Below are positions 35,948 through 44,536 of a stretch of DNA of 64,000 bases, piece by piece; the first letter of the stretch is position 1; each line of letters begins with the position of its first letter. Both the position numbers and the translations under genes were made by a program. The notes below the pieces were generated by a model. It made no database searches, was not told where the DNA came from, and was given only the letters and a program-made list of their open reading frames with translations. Source of the stretch: an uncultured Paraprevotella sp. (GTDB lineage Bacteria > Bacteroidota > Bacteroidia > Bacteroidales > Bacteroidaceae); contig URKA01000007.1 of assembly GCA_900548345.1 (NCBI GenBank), forward strand, positions 37,614 to 101,613, in the 5' to 3' direction.

Positions 35948-38617
35948 ATGATTGAAAAACTGTATACTCCGGATGAATCCGGACAAACCGCACCTTTGAA
36001 TGAATCGCCTTTCCCCTGCGACCGGGAAGCACTCATTCCCATCCCCGTCGGCCGCCACCCCTACAGGATGGACGGCTGCACCTACAGCATCCCGAATGAT
36101 GAGCACTATCCATGCTACACATTCGGTGAACTGTTGCTCACATTGGGCGACACCACACTGTCGTCCGCCTCTCCGGAAAACAAACTGTACCTGCCCGCTG
36201 ACGGGAAAGAACAGGAGCTGTCCCTTCTCGTCCACGACCTTCTGCCGATGCCCGGACTGGAAACACACGACGTCGGCCTGTATCTTTATAAGGAACATGA
36301 ACCGGAACCGCTTTGCGTGTCATGGGAAAGCCCGGATGATGAGAACGACATATTCATCAACCTGTCCCGACACGGCGCCACCCTCTCACCGGGCAGATAC
36401 TTCCTTTTGGTCGTACATGCCGACTATCCGCAAGATGCCCCGTGCCGCGACAAGATGGGCGGACACGTACGCTTCGCCTTCACCGTGCTCGAATCCGGAC
36501 GAAACCTGTCCCATCCCGACATCCTGTCGGGAAAGGTACGACAGAAAAACCGCACACCGGAACGACAGGGAATGATGACATCCGGCCACATGGAAATCAA
36601 GCTGCGATTAAACCGGAATGCGGAAACCGGACATGAATACAAGCTGGCCTGCTACAACGAATCGCTCTGGGCCATGGGCAAGGACATGCGCTACATACGC
36701 CGCACTGCCGACGAATCGCCCCTACTCCGCTTTACGATACGCACGGAAAGGATATGGATGCATGGCAACTACTTTGCCGTGCTGTTCCATAACGACGAAC
36801 CTTTCGCCCGCATCGACTTCAACTGGAACGGAGGCTCCGTCGCCATCACCTCCCACAGGCATATCGGGCCGATGACGGCGGAATACATGCTGGTAAAGCC
36901 GGCCGAAGAATATTCATCCGAATGGGAACGGATACGCGAACTTCCGGGCACCACAGCCATCAAGTGGAAACTACTGGAGCGGGCGGCACGCAACGAACTC
37001 GACAAACTGCGCTCACGTTACAGGCTCACCCGCTGGGAAAGCAACATGAACCTTATCCTCACCGGTCCCGACAACACCATACGGAAAGAACTTGCCGAAC
37101 GCATCCCTTACGTACTGAATACCAACCTGCGGGGAATCAAGACCGTCCGAGCCGGAGAACTGGCCGACTCTGGCAGCCCTACCGACCCTTACGAAAAGCT
37201 CAACGCCCTGCTGAACGAAAAGCCCGCCCTGGTCTGCCTTTCCGGACTGGATGCCCTGCAATTCGGCACAGGACACACCATCGTGCAAAAACTGCGGGAA
37301 GCCATGACCGACGAAGTGGCCCCGCTCTCACTGGCCTTGTCTGGTTCTCCCGCGGAAATCTCCCGCCTGTTCGATTCCGCCCCCGGACTGGAAAAGTTTT
37401 TCCCGCCCGAAAACAGATGGGACATGCAGACACCCACCCTGCATGAATTCATCCTCACGCTGCAGAAAAGGCTGAAAACTTTCACACTCGAACTATCGTC
37501 CGAGGCACAAGCCGAAATCTGCGCAAGACTGAGCCTGACATGGCAGGATAACAACCTGACGGAGTGGGACGACAAAACCGTGAAGAATTTCATCCGGACT
37601 GCCATCCTGCCCGGTGTACAAAAGCGTCTGCTCGGCCTGCTGCAAGAAGGAAAGGCGGACAACAAGGTTCTACTGACCACGGTTCTCCCTCAAGACATAG
37701 ACTACTCTGCACTGGCCGGCAAACAAGACACCTTCGAATGCCAGCTGAAGCAACTGAACGAAATGGTGGGCCTGCAGGACATCAAACAGAACCTGCACCG
37801 TACCTTTAACCGGATACGCTTCAACGAATGCAGGAAACACCTTGGACTCCCGTCCGAAGAGAAAAGCAGCCACCACATGATATTCACGGGAAACCCCGGC
37901 ACCGGAAAGACCACCGTGGCCCGCATGATTGGCCGCATCTACCATGCCATGGGGCTGCTCTCAAAAGGCGAACTTGTCATGACCGAACGGAGCCGCATCG
38001 TAGGACGGTATCTCGGCGAGACCGAAAAGAACATGCTGGCCGTCCTCGAACAGGCCAAAGGCAATGTGCTGTTCATCGACGAGGCCTATACACTTTATGA
38101 CGGTGCGGACGACAGGAAGGATTTCGGCTGCCGGGCCATCGAATGCCTGCTCACGGTACTGTCACGCCAAGAACCCGACATGCTGGTCATCATGGCCGGA
38201 TACGACCTTGAGATGAAAAAAATGCTGGAAGCCAACCAAGGACTCAAAGGACGTTTCCCGAACCACTTCCACTTCGATGACTACTCCGCCGAGGAGCTGA
38301 TGCAGATTGCACGTAACCGGCTGGCCAAAAAGGAATACCTTCTGACCGACGATGCCGAAAAACGGCTTCAGGACTTCGTGACCGAGACCGTGGCCTGCCG
38401 CGACCGTTACTTCAGCAATGCACGCTGGATGGAACAGTTCCTGGAACACGGCATATTGTCTGCTATGGCCGAGCGCGTACTGGCCACCTGTCCCGCACCC
38501 GACAGGCTGTTCTACCAGACCATAGTGGAAAGCGACGTGGAACAAGCCGCAGAAAAGTTCCGGCATCAGGTTGTGCCACGTTCCATACCGCAACGCAAAA
38601 TCGGATTCACGGCCTGA
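35948..38617 (+). CDS. AAA ATPase with one degenerate and one active module (CbbX/SpoVK type)
   Basis: An 889-residue cytoplasmic protein from MIEKLYTP (35948); the longer frame adds a segment that would include the upstream leader. The N-terminal 240 residues are a beta-rich region of unknown family. At about residues 360-560 there is an AAA-like module whose P-loop has decayed (LILTGPDNTIRKEL) and whose Walker B lacks acidic residues (LVCLSGLDAL). A second module at about 600-860 is intact: Walker A GNPGTGKTT at 648-656, Walker B LFIDEAYTL near 710, and the CbbX-type pore region. This tandem resembles remodelling ATPases such as CbbX, SpoVK and EccA. No substrate protein is encoded next to it. 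Confidence 0.82.
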   Translation: MIEKLYTPDESGQTAPLNESPFPCDREALIPIPVGRHPYRMDGCTYSIPNDEHYPCYTFGELLLTLGDTTLSSASPENKLYLPADGKEQELSLLVHDLLPMPGLETHDVGLYLYKEHEPEPLCVSWESPDDENDIFINLSRHGATLSPGRYFLLVVHADYPQDAPCRDKMGGHVRFAFTVLESGRNLSHPDILSGKVRQKNRTPERQGMMTSGHMEIKLRLNRNAETGHEYKLACYNESLWAMGKDMRYIRRTADESPLLRFTIRTERIWMHGNYFAVLFHNDEPFARIDFNWNGGSVAITSHRHIGPMTAEYMLVKPAEEYSSEWERIRELPGTTAIKWKLLERAARNELDKLRSRYRLTRWESNMNLILTGPDNTIRKELAERIPYVLNTNLRGIKTVRAGELADSGSPTDPYEKLNALLNEKPALVCLSGLDALQFGTGHTIVQKLREAMTDEVAPLSLALSGSPAEISRLFDSAPGLEKFFPPENRWDMQTPTLHEFILTLQKRLKTFTLELSSEAQAEICARLSLTWQDNNLTEWDDKTVKNFIRTAILPGVQKRLLGLLQEGKADNKVLLTTVLPQDIDYSALAGKQDTFECQLKQLNEMVGLQDIKQNLHRTFNRIRFNECRKHLGLPSEEKSSHHMIFTGNPGTGKTTVARMIGRIYHAMGLLSKGELVMTERSRIVGRYLGETEKNMLAVLEQAKGNVLFIDEAYTLYDGADDRKDFGCRAIECLLTVLSRQEPDMLVIMAGYDLEMKKMLEANQGLKGRFPNHFHFDDYSAEELMQIARNRLAKKEYLLTDDAEKRLQDFVTETVACRDRYFSNARWMEQFLEHGILSAMAERVLATCPAPDRLFYQTIVESDVEQAAEKFRHQVVPRSIPQRKIGFTA

Positions 38618-38645
38618 AACGACTCTCCTCCTGCGGATAAAACAA

Positions 38646-38686
38646 GGCGGAAGCAAAGTCTGCAACCCGCAGACTTCACTTCCGCC
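38646..38686 (-). terminator. terminator between the AAA and rubrerythrin genes
   Basis: GGCGGAAG (38646-38653) pairs with CTTCCGCC (38679-38686) and AGTCTGC (38657-38663) with GCAGACT (38669-38675). The T-rich tail is on the minus strand, so it mainly ends rubrerythrin, but it also lies just after the AAA stop. Confidence 0.8.
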
Positions 38687-38714
38687 CACCGTCTTTCCGG
38701 CCGTATGTCCTGTT

Positions 38715-39293
38715 TTAATAGTTTTCCTTCTTCACCTCGAAGTGAGCCTGCGGATGCAGGCATGCCGGACATTTCTCAGGAGCCGACTTGCCGTAATGGA
38801 TATAACCGCAGTTGCGGCACTGCCATACTGTCTCTCCATCCTTCACGAAGACATGGTTCTCCTCCACATTCTTCAACAAGGCAAGATAGCGTTCCTCATG
38901 TCCCTGCTCCGCTTTGGCAATCATGCGGTACATCAGTGCTATATCCGGAAATCCTTCCTCGTCGGCCACATCGGCGAATCCCGGATAGTCGGCCGACCAC
39001 TCTTCATGCTCGCCCGCAGCCGCAGCCTTCAGGTTTTCCGCCGTCGTGCCTATGACACCGGCCGGATAACTCGCAGTGATTTCCACGCTTCCGCCCTCAA
39101 GCCACTTGAACATGCGCTTGGCATGTTCCTTCTCCTGATCCGCAGTTTCCGTAAAGATTGCGGCTATCTGTTCAAAACCCTCCTTTTTCGCCACACTTGC
39201 GAAATAAGTGTATCTCATTCGCGCCTGCGACTCTCCGGCAAAGGAAGTCAGCAGATTCTTTTCCGTCCGTGTACCTTTAATACTCTTTCCCAT
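38715..39293 (-). CDS. rubrerythrin
   Basis: A 192-residue peroxide-scavenging protein of anaerobes: a four-helix di-iron domain (Glu residues in TSFAGESQARMRY, AKRMFKWLEGG and EQGHEERY) followed by a rubredoxin ribbon with two CxxC knuckles (CRNCGYIH and CPAC). It reduces hydrogen peroxide with electrons delivered through the ribbon. The ATG at 39293 (MGKSIKGTRTEKNLL) is the family start; the longer frame is unrelated sequence that crosses the promoter. Monocistronic, with a -7 box at 39346-39353. The ribbon is strikingly similar to the one fused to NqrC in this window. Confidence 0.95.
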   Translation of the reverse strand: MGKSIKGTRTEKNLLTSFAGESQARMRYTYFASVAKKEGFEQIAAIFTETADQEKEHAKRMFKWLEGGSVEITASYPAGVIGTTAENLKAAAAGEHEEWSADYPGFADVADEEGFPDIALMYRMIAKAEQGHEERYLALLKNVEENHVFVKDGETVWQCRNCGYIHYGKSAPEKCPACLHPQAHFEVKKENY

Positions 39294-39345
39294 AATTACA
39301 TTTGTTTTTGGTTTACAACTCTGTGATACCTCATACAAGGCATCG

Positions 39346-39353
39346 CAAATATA
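39346..39353 (-). promoter_or_regulatory. rubrerythrin promoter -7 box
   Basis: Minus-strand TATATTTG (TAnnTTTG) 53 bp before the start codon. Confidence 0.6.
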
Positions 39354-39431
39354 AATATAAATCACAGTATGCCGCATTTCTCTTTGTGTTTTTTGATACA
39401 AAAAGAGTTAAAAGGCCGGTATGCACAAATG

Positions 39432-39471
39432 AAAATTTCCCGAAGCCCATGAAAACACCGGCTTCGGGAAA
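39432..39471 (-). terminator. terminator of the PL11 gene
   Basis: Perfect 12-bp stem TTTCCCGAAGCC (39436-39447) with GGCTTCGGGAAA (39460-39471), followed on the minus strand by TTTTC. It lies 55 bp past the stop. Confidence 0.82.
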
Positions 39472-39525
39472 CCTTCACCGTATGCGGCGGAAACGGAACG
39501 CCCATACGGAAGACTGTCAATATGA

Positions 39526-42500
39526 TTACCGTCTCACTTTAATCACCTTGTTTTGTCCTCCGGACTGGATGCGCAACATGTACACACCGGAGGGAAGGGA
39601 AGCATTCCGGAACGAACGTTCCACATCTCCGTAAAGACAGGTATAGCTGTATGCAACAACGCCTGAAGAGGTCACTACCTGCACCTGTACTTCTTTGTCC
39701 GACGCCACGAAAGCGACTCCGTCCGGAGCTACATCCGTTACGCGAAGGATACCTTTGAGCAAGTCGGTGGTGTCCCAATAAAGTCCCTTGGCCGCATCAA
39801 TCACTTCATTCTCTAAAACAGGCGTGCCGGTTACGGTCTTTGCCTGCCACAGCACCACGGAGTCGCCGACCGCCAACGAACAGGACGCGCTGTAATAAAG
39901 CGACACCGTGCCGTTCATCGTCAGCGTACCGATATTCTTGATTGAAGTGCCGCCCGTGGACGTTGCCGTAGCCGCCTTGGCGATACCGAGACGCAGCACG
40001 GAGTTTCGGCCGAAAGTCACGTTTTTGTTACCGAATCCCATCGTACCTATTGTAGAAGTCTCACTGCTTCCCACCTGCAACATTCCCTGTATGTTGAACG
40101 ATGAGTTGGTGAGGTCGTCGGCCGTCCTACCCGACAAGGTTGCCCCCGCGGCAACGGTCAGCGCACCGGTTCCGAGCATGGCTCTGGAGTTGAGACTGAG
40201 TTGTCCTTCGTTGACACGCACGGCACCTGTGTTATCCCATGCGCCATACACGGTCATCTTGCCGGCCCCAATTTTGGTGAAGGCCGTTCCGGCACCCGTC
40301 ACCTTACCTTTCCATATCCAGTCTTCATCATTGCCCGCCTGCCAGGTATTGCTTCCGGTGTTTCCACCGCTATTGCTGAACGTACAGAATCCGCCAAGGG
40401 TTCCTTCGCCTTCCAGCTTGCCGATTTTGAATATCTTGCCTGTATTCTGCACTTCGATTCCGGCTGGAATGTTCATCGTGCCGCCTGCAAGGCCGTTGCC
40501 CGTATCAAACGTAAAGCGTCCGTCTGCCGCATACGTTGCCTGCGGGACAAATGTACCTGTGAATCCCGACAGGTCGAGCCGCAACGGGGTACGGGTGGCA
40601 TACCATCCGCTACCCTTTTCAGTAGCACAATACACGGTCAGCGTGCCTGCGCCCGTCACCTTGTTGGTATACGTGCAACGGTTTCCGGTGGTCCATGCTC
40701 CGGTGAAGCCTTCAGGCACGGAAATCGTGTTGCTCGTACCGACATTATCCACGAGCGCGCCGCCCTGCAGTTCCACCGTCTGTGCCGCATTGCCCGACCC
40801 GTTCTGGACCGTACCTTCGGCTATAATCATCTTCGTGAGGCTCGTTCCGCTTGCAGAAGTCTTCAGCCATCCGCCACCCTTTTTCGTAAGCAAGGTGCCT
40901 GAGAAAAGTTTCTGCTGGTTAAAGTCGGCCGTATTCTCTATCACACCGCCTTCCGCACCGAGGAAACGGATAGGCGAACCGTTCGTCACGGTGGAAGTCG
41001 TACGGAGTACGGCTCCATTTTCCATTGTGAACTTGTTCATCGCTTCCGTCACACCGCCGAGATGTCCCGCAGCCTGCACGTCATTGGCCAGGGCGGACAC
41101 TACCACCACACCGCCGCTGAAGAAGTTTCCGCCGGTATAGGTATTGGTAGTGGAAACCGTCAACGTGCCGCTTCCCTTTTTCACCAATGCGCCTTCTGCT
41201 ATCGTGCCAGTACCGGAGAACGTATAGTCCTTTCCGGCATTGACAATCACGGAGTCGGCATGGATTTCATCATTAACCGACACGGCATATCTCACGGCAT
41301 TGTCGTTGAACTCTACCACATCACCTTTCACAAACACTTCGGGAGCGGCCGTCTCATCGCCGGCCAGTGCGAAGTTTTCGGTCTTGGCGAAGTCCCACGC
41401 CGTGTTTGTTGCACCGGTCCACACCACATTGCCTGCTCCGCGGGTATCGCCGAGCGTAAGGATAATCTTGCCGTCTATATAAGACAGTCCCGACTTGAAG
41501 TCGCCTGTTCCCTCTACCTTGATATTGGTGAGAGAACCGTTGAGTGTGCCCACTTCCGCGATGACATACTCTCCGGCTACAAGGTTTGTACCGTTGATTT
41601 CAAATACAGGCTGAAGATACTTGGGACCGTAAACCGTCCATGCCGGTGAGGTTTTCTTTTCCGTATTGAGCGTACCCACCTTAATCATATCGCCGTTGAG
41701 GGGCGAATCTCCGTTCAGGTCGAACACCACGCGGCTTCCGAAACCGAGATGAAGCGTTTCGTCCACCGTAATCGTACCTGTAGCATTCTCTCCACCGGGA
41801 CGTATCACACTGCCGTAATCGGCCTTGATGCTCTTGAATCCACCTCTTGAGTTGAGTTCGGCAAAACGGTTGAGCCAAAGCGGTGAGTTTTTCATCGTTC
41901 CGTTGAAGTTCAGTGTTCCGGCCCAGACATTCGTCTCGCCGGTGTAAGTCATATCCACCTCCGGAAGGTTCAGTACACCGTCGCCCTGCTTGATGACTTT
42001 TGTTGCGCCCGTCAGCGCACCGCCCGTCACGTTGCAGGTATAAGTCGTTGTCAGAATCGGGGTGCCGGCCGAAGTCGCGTTGCTGGCGGCCGTTCCCTGC
42101 ACCCACGTAGGCACATTGAATGTGACGATATAGGGACTTGCTCCATCGGCGATGCTGACTTCCGTGTCGTTAGTCTCGCACACGATGAAGTGTTTGTCGC
42201 CATCATTTCCGATGACACCGCCGTTCGGCACTTCCGTACGACCTGTCATGGTCAATGGAGGAGGCGCCACGGTGATGCCTTCCATCTCGCCGAGGAAATA
42301 GCTCTTGTGAGGCGTCTGGTTGTAGCCGAGCGTTTGCCATACCATGGCATTTCGGTACTGATGGTCGTGCCACAAAGTATAATTGCGGTGTGAGGTGGGT
42401 ATATTGGTCGTATACACACGCAAGGACATATTGTTCGCATGACGCAACACGATTTCCTCGCGCCAGTCGCCGAACAGGTCGCCCACGGCACCGGGATTGT

Positions 42501-44121
42501 TCTTGGTATAATTGTTGAGTTTGGTATCGGAGGCACTGAGCAGGCGTGCTCCCGTGCCCGGTTTGTAAACCACCGCATATCCTTCTGTTCCGGGACTTTC
42601 GAGATATTCGTCGCACAAATCGCCGTCCCAATAGATACGCCAGTTGAGGTCGCCCCAGTTAATGAAGGCATCGCCGCCGAGGGCATCGATGATTTTGTCG
42701 GCCGCCGAGCTTACCCAGCCCGTTGAGACACTACGTCCCACACTGCCGGGATATTCGTTTGTGAAGTTGGCACACAACGCACGGCCGTCATCTCCCGTAG
42801 CCACGGCACGGTAATACAGTTCGGAAGTCGTGGCGTTACGGTAGTTCATGGCCGGACGGTCTTCGTTACAGGTAAACTGTTCCTGTCCGTGACGGTAAGG
42901 GTCAAGGTCGGCACAATGCTGCGAGTCGCCGTGGCCGAGTCCGGTGGTGGAAAGTCCCTTTCCGTTGTCGTCTATCACCATCGAACCGTAGACGATTTCA
43001 TCACGTCCGTCCCAATCCACATCCGCGATGGCATAATTATGGAATCCTTGCCCGAACCAAGGACCGGCCTGACTGTTGTTCCATGTCCAACGCAACCGGA
43101 GCTGATGAGTGGCAGGGTCGACATCGTATGCCGCCATCTTATGCTTGGTATAGATTCCCCTACCGAGGAAGATGCTGGCATGACGCCCGTCGAGGAAGGG
43201 CGCGCCGAAGAAATGTTTTGTGGAACGGTGCCCCACAATACCGCTTCCCCAGTCGGAATCCGCACCGCGCGTCAAGGGGTAGTCCATATAGTCGGGATGA
43301 GACTCCGGACCTATCTGGTAAGGCTTTGCCGTTGCTCCCTCAAGATAAAGCAGATACTCATTGCCGCTCGACGTGTATTCGATGCCGCTCCAGCGTGTAT
43401 CCACCGTCATGTCGCCGATGTTCTTCGTAGTACCGTCGGCATAATGTATAATCATATTGTCTTGTCCGCGCATCAGCACTTCGGCCTTGCCGTCGCCGTC
43501 CCAGTCGTAGGCCACGGCATCCCATTGCTTATCTGCGCCGGCCAGCATGTTGGGACCGAGGTCAATCCACCACAGGCGGTTGCCTTTGTGGTCGTAGCAG
43601 TCGAGTTGATGAAAGCGCACTTTCTGGTTGACATCCGTCACCACGTTGCACGCGCGCTTAACAATAAATTCCGATATTCCGTCTCCGTCGAGGTCGGCAA
43701 GCGACACGTCATTCAGCGTATAGTTCGCACTGGCATCCTCTCCGTTACGGTCGGTCACTATGGCGACGGGAATTTCCAGATATTGCTGCGACCAGCTCTT
43801 CACGGCGGCGCACTTCTCCTGTTCCACCCCTCTCACAACCGCAGCCACCTGATACGTGCTGTTCACATTTCCGCCCGCATCCTGATAATTGGATACCTTA
43901 AGCGGCGCATCGTTGATTTTCGTGCCGTCGCGGTAGAGGTTGTATTCCGTGTCGTAGTATTCTTCGCCGAATATGCGCCAACTCACAAAATTACCGCCAC
44001 CAGAACTGGCGGGTACAGCCACGAGACCACGGTCGAGCAAATCTGTCGTCCGCTGTCCGGACACTGTGGACGCGGCAAGCATTGCCACCGCCAAAAAAGA
44101 TAGAAGCCTTCGTCTTTTCAT
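39526..44121 (-). CDS. giant rhamnogalacturonan lyase (PL11) with autotransporter-type repeats and sorting tail
   Basis: A 1531-residue exported protein; signal peptide about 1-22 (ending TVSGQ). Residues about 25-625 are a complete PL11 rhamnogalacturonan lyase: TDLLDRGLVAVP, FVSWRIFGEEYYDTEYNLYRDG, ADLDGDGISEFIVKR and YDWDGDGKAEVLMRG calcium-type repeats, and GNEYLLYLEG. PL11 enzymes cut the rhamnose-galacturonate backbone of pectin. After it come about 800 residues of Gly/Thr/Asn-rich beta-helix units of the autotransporter-associated repeat type (for example GTLTVSTTNTYTGG, GAGTLTVYC, GAGKMTVYG). The last 65 residues (ASDKEVQVQV ... LPSGVYMLRIQSGGQNKVIKV) look like a type A sorting domain of type IX secretion. 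Ordinary PL11 enzymes are near 620 residues. Confidence 0.9.
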   Translation of the reverse strand: MKRRRLLSFLAVAMLAASTVSGQRTTDLLDRGLVAVPASSGGGNFVSWRIFGEEYYDTEYNLYRDGTKINDAPLKVSNYQDAGGNVNSTYQVAAVVRGVEQEKCAAVKSWSQQYLEIPVAIVTDRNGEDASANYTLNDVSLADLDGDGISEFIVKRACNVVTDVNQKVRFHQLDCYDHKGNRLWWIDLGPNMLAGADKQWDAVAYDWDGDGKAEVLMRGQDNMIIHYADGTTKNIGDMTVDTRWSGIEYTSSGNEYLLYLEGATAKPYQIGPESHPDYMDYPLTRGADSDWGSGIVGHRSTKHFFGAPFLDGRHASIFLGRGIYTKHKMAAYDVDPATHQLRLRWTWNNSQAGPWFGQGFHNYAIADVDWDGRDEIVYGSMVIDDNGKGLSTTGLGHGDSQHCADLDPYRHGQEQFTCNEDRPAMNYRNATTSELYYRAVATGDDGRALCANFTNEYPGSVGRSVSTGWVSSAADKIIDALGGDAFINWGDLNWRIYWDGDLCDEYLESPGTEGYAVVYKPGTGARLLSASDTKLNNYTKNNPGAVGDLFGDWREEIVLRHANNMSLRVYTTNIPTSHRNYTLWHDHQYRNAMVWQTLGYNQTPHKSYFLGEMEGITVAPPPLTMTGRTEVPNGGVIGNDGDKHFIVCETNDTEVSIADGASPYIVTFNVPTWVQGTAASNATSAGTPILTTTYTCNVTGGALTGATKVIKQGDGVLNLPEVDMTYTGETNVWAGTLNFNGTMKNSPLWLNRFAELNSRGGFKSIKADYGSVIRPGGENATGTITVDETLHLGFGSRVVFDLNGDSPLNGDMIKVGTLNTEKKTSPAWTVYGPKYLQPVFEINGTNLVAGEYVIAEVGTLNGSLTNIKVEGTGDFKSGLSYIDGKIILTLGDTRGAGNVVWTGATNTAWDFAKTENFALAGDETAAPEVFVKGDVVEFNDNAVRYAVSVNDEIHADSVIVNAGKDYTFSGTGTIAEGALVKKGSGTLTVSTTNTYTGGNFFSGGVVVVSALANDVQAAGHLGGVTEAMNKFTMENGAVLRTTSTVTNGSPIRFLGAEGGVIENTADFNQQKLFSGTLLTKKGGGWLKTSASGTSLTKMIIAEGTVQNGSGNAAQTVELQGGALVDNVGTSNTISVPEGFTGAWTTGNRCTYTNKVTGAGTLTVYCATEKGSGWYATRTPLRLDLSGFTGTFVPQATYAADGRFTFDTGNGLAGGTMNIPAGIEVQNTGKIFKIGKLEGEGTLGGFCTFSNSGGNTGSNTWQAGNDEDWIWKGKVTGAGTAFTKIGAGKMTVYGAWDNTGAVRVNEGQLSLNSRAMLGTGALTVAAGATLSGRTADDLTNSSFNIQGMLQVGSSETSTIGTMGFGNKNVTFGRNSVLRLGIAKAATATSTGGTSIKNIGTLTMNGTVSLYYSASCSLAVGDSVVLWQAKTVTGTPVLENEVIDAAKGLYWDTTDLLKGILRVTDVAPDGVAFVASDKEVQVQVVTSSGVVAYSYTCLYGDVERSFRNASLPSGVYMLRIQSGGQNKVIKVRR

Positions 44122-44157
44122 ATATGTATCTAATTAGGTTAATTTATTATCAATGTG

Positions 44158-44165
44158 CAAATATA
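44158..44165 (-). promoter_or_regulatory. PL11 gene promoter -7 box
   Basis: Minus-strand TATATTTG (TAnnTTTG) 37 bp before the start codon. Confidence 0.6.
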
Positions 44166-44293
44166 TGAATATATCCAACATACGGGCTTATGTTTTTTGT
44201 CTTTTATGCTTTGTTATTTGGAGAGAGGTAGAAAGAGCGACTCACCAACTCAATATAGAAGGCGAATATTTCTTGTGACGAGCTGTCAACTTC

Positions 44294-44379
44294 TATAAAT
44301 AAAACTTTTATTTTCAAAAATAAAGGTTTTGGTTTTGAAAATAAAACTTTTGGTTTTAAAAATAAAAGTTTTATTTATA
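44294..44379. repeat. A/T palindromic array with 21-bp period
   Basis: The core TAAAANNTTTT (or TAAAGGTTTT) begins at 44300, 44321, 44342 and 44363, an exact 21-bp period. The outer 17 bp are a perfect inverted repeat: TATAAATAAAACTTTTA (44294-44310) and TAAAAGTTTTATTTATA (44363-44379). It lies in the 415-bp gap between hisB and the PL11 promoter; the rest of that gap holds the hairpin at 44407-44523 and otherwise nothing recognisable. Confidence 0.88.
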
Positions 44380-44406
44380 CTTTTACGCAGGCTCACAAAA
44401 AAATTA

Positions 44407-44523
44407 TGGCACACGGAGCACACAGAAAAGACAGATGACCGCAGATTTTCTCTTTTTATCCCTCCAAAGGAATAAAAATAAAAAATCTGCGGTCATCTGC
44501 GTGAAATCCGCGTCCGCGGGCCA
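44407..44523. repeat. long hairpin repeat after hisB (ATCTGCGKTCATCYGCGTG family)
   Basis: CAGATGACCGCAGATTTT (44432-44449) is perfectly complementary to AAAATCTGCGGTCATCTG (44482-44499), and weaker pairing continues outwards to TGGC (44407) and GCCA (44523). It begins 13 bp after the hisB stop on the minus strand, as its relative does after purL. Confidence 0.82.
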
Positions 44524-44536
44524 TGTTATATAGGTA

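Noticed and set aside
39908..41140. 410-codon plus-strand ORF across the PL11 repeat region
   Set aside because: It is antisense to repetitive Gly/Thr codons of the lyase and reads as a Pro/Val/Ser-rich low-complexity protein with no start signals.
42889..44103. 404-codon plus-strand ORF antisense to the PL11 catalytic domain
   Set aside because: No homology and no promoter; the opposite strand has clear PL11 motifs throughout.
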